From NCBI RefSeq assembly GCF_017916325.1, contig NC_090149.1, positions 264,501-328,500 of the forward strand: a stretch of 64,000 nt of DNA. Direction: 5' to 3'. Origin of the DNA: Leishmania martiniquensis. Lineage: Eukaryota > Euglenozoa > Kinetoplastea > Trypanosomatida > Trypanosomatidae. This document shows, piece by piece, positions 58,640 to 64,000 of this stretch. Within the stretch, counting starts at the first letter, position 1, and each line of letters starts with the position of its first letter. The translations under genes were made by a program, and so were the position numbers. The notes under the pieces were generated by a model. It did no database searches. It saw nothing but the letters and a program-made list of their open reading frames with translations, and was not told the DNA's origin.

Positions 58640-61600
58640 CTACTCTTGCAGACGCGCACGCGCCGCTGCCGTCGCTTCCTGATAGTAGCGCCTCTTCTCT
58701 TCTCGGTCCGCTGCCTCCTTCGCTTTCCTCTCCTCGATCGTCTGCAGCAGGCTGTACTGTCGCTGCTGCTCTCGCATCGCGTCCGCCGTGCACGCCACTG
58801 ACGACGACACCCGGCGCATCATGTCCTCCGCCTTCTTTCGCGCCAGACGGTGCGCGAGGTCGTCGTGACCAGTCACAGAGACGTCCTGTTGATCTACCAG
58901 GTCTTGCAGCAACTGCGTTTCACTCCAGACCTTCTTGTCCACAGTCTTTTCATTCTTGCCACCCGCACCGAGGGCGTCGAATCGGTCGTCGCGGCCATCC
59001 CCGTCCTGAATAGGGACCCGCATACCAAAATTGCGCTCTTTCCGGTGCCGAGCCTCTTGGCTGAGCGCGTCGCTGCTGCTGCCGCCGCCGCCGCTTCCCT
59101 CGACACCAATCCCTCCTTCACTCCCATTGCTGCCGGTGTCGTCATCATCGACGCCGGGGACTGCGTTTTCGCTCTCCCAGAGCGCCGCGCGCCCGCCACT
59201 GCCGGTGATGGAGGCGCTGTGCAGCTGGTGCGCCGCCAGTAAGTACCGCTTGCCCGCCGGCACACGCTGCGCGTACTCGGAGCCGAGCAGAAAGCTCTCC
59301 ATGAAGCTGTCCTGCATGTGAAAGAAGCGTTGCAGCTCCGGATCCTTGAGTACCTTGTCTGTCACGTACATCTTTGCCAGCTGCCGGCGCAGGATGGTCT
59401 CCTCCACGCTGCCACTCGTGATGAGGCGGTACACACACACCTCCCTCTTCTGGCCAATGCGCCACGCCCTCTCGCGCGCCTGAACGTCTGTGATCGGGTT
59501 CCAGTCCGGGTCGAAGATGACAACGCGGTCGGCGCCGGTGAGGTTTACTCCGATGCCACCGACACGCGTTGTCAGCAAGGCGACAAAGATAGAGTCGTCC
59601 TCGTTGAAGCGATCCATCAGTTCCTGCCGATGGTGGCTACTGGTCGCGCCATCCATGCGGATGTATCTGAAGGCCTGTTGCTCGCACATGTTCTCGATAA
59701 TGTCGAGCATCATACGAGTCTGCGAGAAGACGAGTACGCGGTGCCCGAACGACTGCCACTCCTTTAGCATCATGAGTAGCGCGTTCAGCTTCCCGCTGCC
59801 GAGGAGGTTGACCGGGTTGTTGCTGCGGAAAGAACGGTGCTGGCCACGTCGTCTCCTCGAGCCCCAAGACAGCGCCGCCGACACGCCACGACGATCCAGC
59901 ATCATACGGTCTTCCTCGTCTGCGCCCTGCTGCACGGCGTAGATATCGGTATGATTGCAGATTTGCCGCAGTTGGTTCATGAGGCGGAACGACTCCAGCC
60001 GGACGCCGCTGTTGTTGCGGCGAGACGCCATGTTCGCCCGTGGCCCAGCCACGTGCAGGGAGCCCGTGCAGTCACGTCCGTCACGGTCAAGGCCACCGTT
60101 GCGCGAGGCGTACATTACTGTCTGTGCAAATAATCGCTGCACCGCTGGAGAGCACAGCACCTGCAGGTACTGGTCAAGCTGCTCGTCTGTGAGCGGCACG
60201 CGAAGCACGCGCTCGTACTTGGGCGGCAGAGACGTCTTCACCTGGCGCTTTAGCCGGCGAAGCAGGTACGGAGCGATATGGGCCTGCAGCGCCTTGGCGC
60301 ACTCGACGGCTGTTGCCAGCGCTAGCGGGCTCGCACGCACGTTGCGGCTTTGCGCGATGGGTGTCTCGAACTCTTCCATAAAGCGGTTCATTGTGCCGAG
60401 CAAGCCGGGGCGCGCGAAATCAAACAAACACCACAGCTCCTTCAGCGAGTTCTGGATGGGGCTGCCGCTCAAAATAATGCGGTGCGGCGTCGCAAAGGAC
60501 TTCGCCGCGAGGGTGGCGCCCGCCTCCGGGTTGCTAATTTTGTGCCCTTCGTCGAGGATGACGTACTGGAACCCTGTGCGCTGGAGCAGCCCGCAGTGCG
60601 CGCGCATCGCCGCGTACGTTGTTATCACCACGGCTGGTGTGCCTTGCACCGACTGCAGCAGCGACTCGCGCGTTGTGTCGCTGCCGCTGCTCTCGTGCAT
60701 AACGCAGGAGCGCACGTAGGGGGCCCAGCGGTGCAGCTCGGCCAGCCACTGACGAAGTACCGTCATGGGCGCCACAACCAGCACCGGCCCGCGCAGTAGG
60801 CTTGAGTGGTGCAGCGCGTTGATTAGCACCGCCACCTGGATCGTCTTGCCGAGACCCATCTCATCGCCGAGGATACCACCGGAGCGGCGAGAGTGCAGGG
60901 CGAGGAGCCACAGGAGCCCTTTTTGCTGGTAGTCGAGTAGGCGGTTGTAGATAGCAGCATCCATGCGGACTTTGGGAAGGAGAGTCACCTCCTCCATCTC
61001 CACTAGCAGCTCTCCGCTTTCAGAGGCAGTCGCCGATGAGAGAGAGCCGGCATGCCTCTGCTGCTGCTGCTGCAGCGAGCTCTGTGACATGGGCGGCGTA
61101 GCCGTCTCGCTACGCTGCGTGCAGCCGCTGGCGAGATGGGAGGAGACGCGGTCCACCACCGCCGCCACCGCCGCATCGTCGCCATCCTCCATGAGTGCGT
61201 CCACGTCGATCACGTCGTCCTTGCCATCTTCTCCCGCTGCCTCCTCCGCCTCCATCGAGCTTATCTTCGGCAGGCGACGGCACTGCTCGCCGCCCTCAGA
61301 CTCTTTCTTCACCTGATGCTCGCGAACGCCCTGCACATCTTCCGCCTTCACTCGTGCCTCGGCTGACCTTGCGACCGAAGCCGACGGCTGCTGTGAAGGG
61401 TCGCCGCCGCCGCCGCTGCTGCTCACCAGTGCCCAGCGCCGCTGCTGATTTGCCACTGCCTCCAGTCGCTGCCGTTTGGAGATGCGCTCCACGTAATGCG
61501 CCACCTCTGAGTCGTCTTGGTAGCGGCGCTGCTTCGAGCGGATGTCTGCACGCGTTACCTGCACTCGGCTCAGCGAGGGCAGTACCTCACCACCTCGGTA

Positions 61601-62362
61601 GTCGCTCTGCGTGATGCCCTTCAGGTGACTCGGCACTCGATAGAGCACGCGCGCCGTGGCCGTGGTGATCGGCGATGACACTGCAATGCTGCCTCCAGAC
61701 GGTGTACTGCGTGATCCAGCGACTTCGGTTGTGGTGCTGTTGACGCCGCTGTCGCTGGCGGGAGCGCCCCCGTTCGTGCTCGCGTTTCCACGCGGGAGCA
61801 CAGCTGCTGCCGCTGCCGCTAGTGGAAGCGGCCGACCAATCACGCTCTTTGTACGCACGACTGAGGCGGCATCGGCTGCTTTGTGGTGCGCTGCAGATCG
61901 GGCCGCGTCTGTCCTGCGCTCCACCTCTGCTTCTTCGCGTTCGAGTCGCTTAGCCTCAGCGAGCCGCGCGGCTTGGCGCCGATCGACATCTCTTTGGAGC
62001 TGCTGCACTGCCGCTTCGGCGCGCTTCAGCTTGCGCTCCGCAGCGTTGAGCTGAAATCGAATGTCAGACACTCGCCGCGGTGACGCTGCCGCCGGGTTGG
62101 GCCCGTTCTTCTGCGCGTTATGCAGCAGCCCGGACGATTCCTGCGCCGCCAGCAACTGCGCCTCGTGCAACTCCAGTTGCAGCTCGCTGACAGCGTGCTC
62201 CGCCTTTTCCAGCTCGCGCCATCTTTCCTTCAGCAGCTCCTCATCCTCCAGCGCTGCTCGCGAGGACTGGGCGACAACGCGCGCTGCCACATCCATGCGC
62301 ATCTCTTCCTCATCTTGGAAGGCGCCCAACTGTTGCTGCAGAAGTACCAAATCGTCGGCCAT
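58640..62362 (-). CDS. SNF2-family ATPase, CSB/RAD26-like
   Basis: The product is 1240 residues from the Met of MADDLVLLQQQLGAFQ. The N-terminal 110 or so residues form a coiled coil. The two-lobed SNF2 motor starts near residue 475 (DYQQKGLLWLLALHSRR). It shows GGILGDEMGLGKT (Walker A Lys near 504), DEGHKISNPEA (motif II, near 604), SGSPIQNSLKELWCLFDF, then RIGQKREV in motif VI (near 967). The DEGH box, the LFDFARPGLLGTMNRF segment and ECAKALQAHIAPYLLRR resemble the CSB/ERCC6/RAD26 branch, which remodels DNA around stalled RNA polymerase in transcription-coupled repair. It should be nuclear. About 250 residues follow the motor, with Ser/Gly-rich and basic parts. The in-frame extension to 62671 is His/Ser repeat translation. 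Subfamily assignment is by motif, not by tree. Confidence 0.92.
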   Translation of the reverse strand: MADDLVLLQQQLGAFQDEEEMRMDVAARVVAQSSRAALEDEELLKERWRELEKAEHAVSELQLELHEAQLLAAQESSGLLHNAQKNGPNPAAASPRRVSDIRFQLNAAERKLKRAEAAVQQLQRDVDRRQAARLAEAKRLEREEAEVERRTDAARSAAHHKAADAASVVRTKSVIGRPLPLAAAAAAVLPRGNASTNGGAPASDSGVNSTTTEVAGSRSTPSGGSIAVSSPITTATARVLYRVPSHLKGITQSDYRGGEVLPSLSRVQVTRADIRSKQRRYQDDSEVAHYVERISKRQRLEAVANQQRRWALVSSSGGGGDPSQQPSASVARSAEARVKAEDVQGVREHQVKKESEGGEQCRRLPKISSMEAEEAAGEDGKDDVIDVDALMEDGDDAAVAAVVDRVSSHLASGCTQRSETATPPMSQSSLQQQQQRHAGSLSSATASESGELLVEMEEVTLLPKVRMDAAIYNRLLDYQQKGLLWLLALHSRRSGGILGDEMGLGKTIQVAVLINALHHSSLLRGPVLVVAPMTVLRQWLAELHRWAPYVRSCVMHESSGSDTTRESLLQSVQGTPAVVITTYAAMRAHCGLLQRTGFQYVILDEGHKISNPEAGATLAAKSFATPHRIILSGSPIQNSLKELWCLFDFARPGLLGTMNRFMEEFETPIAQSRNVRASPLALATAVECAKALQAHIAPYLLRRLKRQVKTSLPPKYERVLRVPLTDEQLDQYLQVLCSPAVQRLFAQTVMYASRNGGLDRDGRDCTGSLHVAGPRANMASRRNNSGVRLESFRLMNQLRQICNHTDIYAVQQGADEEDRMMLDRRGVSAALSWGSRRRRGQHRSFRSNNPVNLLGSGKLNALLMMLKEWQSFGHRVLVFSQTRMMLDIIENMCEQQAFRYIRMDGATSSHHRQELMDRFNEDDSIFVALLTTRVGGIGVNLTGADRVVIFDPDWNPITDVQARERAWRIGQKREVCVYRLITSGSVEETILRRQLAKMYVTDKVLKDPELQRFFHMQDSFMESFLLGSEYAQRVPAGKRYLLAAHQLHSASITGSGGRAALWESENAVPGVDDDDTGSNGSEGGIGVEGSGGGGSSSDALSQEARHRKERNFGMRVPIQDGDGRDDRFDALGAGGKNEKTVDKKVWSETQLLQDLVDQQDVSVTGHDDLAHRLARKKAEDMMRRVSSSVACTADAMREQQRQYSLLQTIEERKAKEAADREEKRRYYQEATAAARARLQE

Positions 62363-64000
62363 GCTGCTGCGAAAGGTGCGCGAGAGTGCACAGGCACAGT
62401 GGGCGCAGGAAGGGAGAACGGCGTAGGAGACAAGGGTAAGGCGGTGGGTGTGCGTGCTTGCCACTGAGCATGAGTGCGTGTGAGCGTATTTGTGCACGTG
62501 TGAGCGTGAGGGTGGGGGGAATGCGGCATGCAAACGCTCACCCGTGCATGCAGAGGCCTTGCGTGCGTGACCGACTGTCCACTGCAGAACCTCTTTCACT
62601 CTCGGCAGCGCGCAGTGGTGCGACTGATGCGTCAGGAGAGCAACAGCGAACGAACACACACACACACGCAAAAAGAAAGGAAAGAGGGGGGAGGGGGCTC
62701 AGAGCCTGCGTGAATTGCTCCTCTGGCATACACAGCTCTCGCGCCATTTCGACAGAATCACAGGCGCCCAGCGTGCATTTGTGGAGACAGCGAGAGAGGG
62801 GCCGAGGACAAAAAAGGCGAGAGGCGGTCATCTGATAGTCGGTGGCAGTGGCGCGTCCCATCGCAGAAGGACGGCATGGACATATTCGTGCCGGCGCATG
62901 CGTGCGGGAGCGAGTACGAGCCTGTCCCCTGGCATATCTTCCCCCTTCGTTCGCCCACTCACGAAAGAGGAAGCTGGGCAAGATGCGGAGTCAGCGGGGG
63001 GAGAGAGGTGCACAGAGGTGCAGTCGCTGTACCCCCTCCACCTTCCCTTCCGACTTGACTGCCATTTCGTTGCCGTAGCGCTCTTCACCAACGAGAAAGG
63101 GGAGGGGGGAAGGGGGGGCTGACGATGATGAGGCTGAGTGGGGGGGAGAGAGCGAGATGAGGAGCGTTTGTTGCCTGTTTGTTTAGTGCCATTTTTCTTT
63201 GAAATCACCGCTTCCCCTCCTCCTTTTCTTTTTTTTTTCATGCGCTACTTGTTGCCTTCGGTTTCTGTGTCGGCTTTCCGTGCGCGCTCGCTAGCCATCG
63301 TTGCAACATCTCGACAGCAGACGCGTCGGCATCCATCCAGCGAGATGGCAGGAACGAGGCTTCATGACAATATGGAACAGGGAAGAAAAGCACGGAGGAG
63401 GGGAGGGGGGAGGGGGAGGGGAAGTGAGATACGTACATACCTGCGTCAGAAGGGAACAGGGAAGAAGAAAAAAAGATGTGTGTGCGTGTGTTGGAGGAGG
63501 AGGGGGAGGGGGGTAAATGTATGCCGGACCCCAAAGGGAGACAGGAAAACAAAGAAAAACCAACACGCAAAGGGGAGCCGATGATCCACTGATGATGAAC
63601 GCCACTTGTGCTGTCTCCGCCTCTCCCCCTCCCCCCTCTGACACGCATGCGCACGAGGGAGAGGGTGCAAATTGATATTGGGGAGACGCCTCCGATGGCA
63701 GACCCCCTTCTCTTCGCTTTCTCTTGCTGTTTCTACGGCGTGGGTCGGCCGGTACTGCTCCTGCAACGACGACGCTCTGTACGCTCACAGGTGTCAAAAA
63801 CACCGTGTGCGCTGGCGAGCCTGCATACATGAAGAAGAAGTGCATACAACACGTGCGTAGAGGGGGGAAGGGGGGTGGGGGCGGGGACACGCGAGCTCTG
63901 CCGCTTGGATTGCTTCGTCTACTGAGCCCTCTTCCCCTCTCTCCTCTTCAGCTGCATGCGCCTTCTTGCCGCGCTGATAATTCTATCAGACGCCGACAGC
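62363..64000. other. Region upstream of the SNF2 gene, no gene seen
   Basis: It should hold the SNF2 leader and the 3' flank of the next upstream gene, which lies outside the window. Purine-rich tracts occur at 62670-62700, 63098-63117 and 63385-63425. Open frames on both strands, the longest 199 codons at 63291-63890 on the minus strand, are Ser/Pro/His or Arg/Gly low complexity. No RNA gene was recognised. Confidence 0.6.
62624..62625 (-). promoter_or_regulatory. Candidate spliced-leader acceptor AG for the SNF2 gene
   Basis: On the minus strand the tract from about 62700 down to 62670 (ccctcccccctctttcc) is followed by a (TG)n run and then the first AG at about 62624-62625 (gcatcag). The leader would be about 260 bases. 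Weaker than most because of the distance. Confidence 0.25.

Noticed and set aside
1..64000. tRNA, rRNA, spliced-leader RNA and transcription strand-switch regions
   Set aside because: I looked for tRNA-like arms, rRNA-like conserved blocks and divergent gene pairs and saw none; a covariance-model scan could still find small snoRNAs.

Overview
The window looks like nuclear DNA of a kinetoplastid, most like Leishmania or a close relative. All 13 convincing genes read right to left on the minus strand, as in a polycistronic unit. They are intronless and GC-rich, and carry long low-complexity tails in Ala, Ser, Gly and Gln. The gaps of 0.6 to 5.6 kb are filled with (CA)n, (TA)n and homopurine tracts. 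On the coding strand the homopurine tracts become pyrimidine tracts followed by an AG just before many starts, the expected layout for spliced-leader trans-splicing. I saw no tRNA, rRNA, CRISPR array, operon-type promoter or strand switch. The species is inferred from style, not proven.

In transcription order (right to left), the first block is a CSB/RAD26-like SNF2 ATPase (58640-62362), a DYRK-type kinase with a large activation-segment insertion (53909-56800), a coiled-coil protein of the CCDC96/CCDC113 axonemal type (50694-52481), a kinesin with an N-terminal motor (45325-49236), and a protein ending in eleven Tyr-Arg/Lys-Pro-Pro-type repeats (41807-43048).

The middle block holds a 4082-residue low-complexity and coiled-coil protein (26688-38936), mitochondrial ribosomal protein bL21m (25507-26067), a small protein with a signal peptide and hydrophobic C-terminus (23403-24473), a divergent Rab-like GTPase (19611-20915), and a 1976-residue protein with a CXXC-X15-CXXC motif (12798-18728).

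The left end is a tandem cluster of ELO-type fatty acid elongases: ELO-C (10076-11008), ELO-B (3287-4447) and ELO-A (481-1626). ELO-A and ELO-B share a 950-bp block with no difference seen, covering their last 223 codons and 3' flank, fused to clearly different N-terminal halves. This is a strong sign of gene conversion. The cluster probably continues past position 1.

No pathway links all the genes, as is usual in such units. The elongases work together at the ER; the kinesin and the CCDC96/113-like protein suggest microtubule or flagellar roles; the rest are housekeeping, signalling or unknown. The least explained parts are the 5.6-kb gap between ELO-B and ELO-C, several perfect palindromes inside coding sequence, and four proteins I cannot assign to a family.
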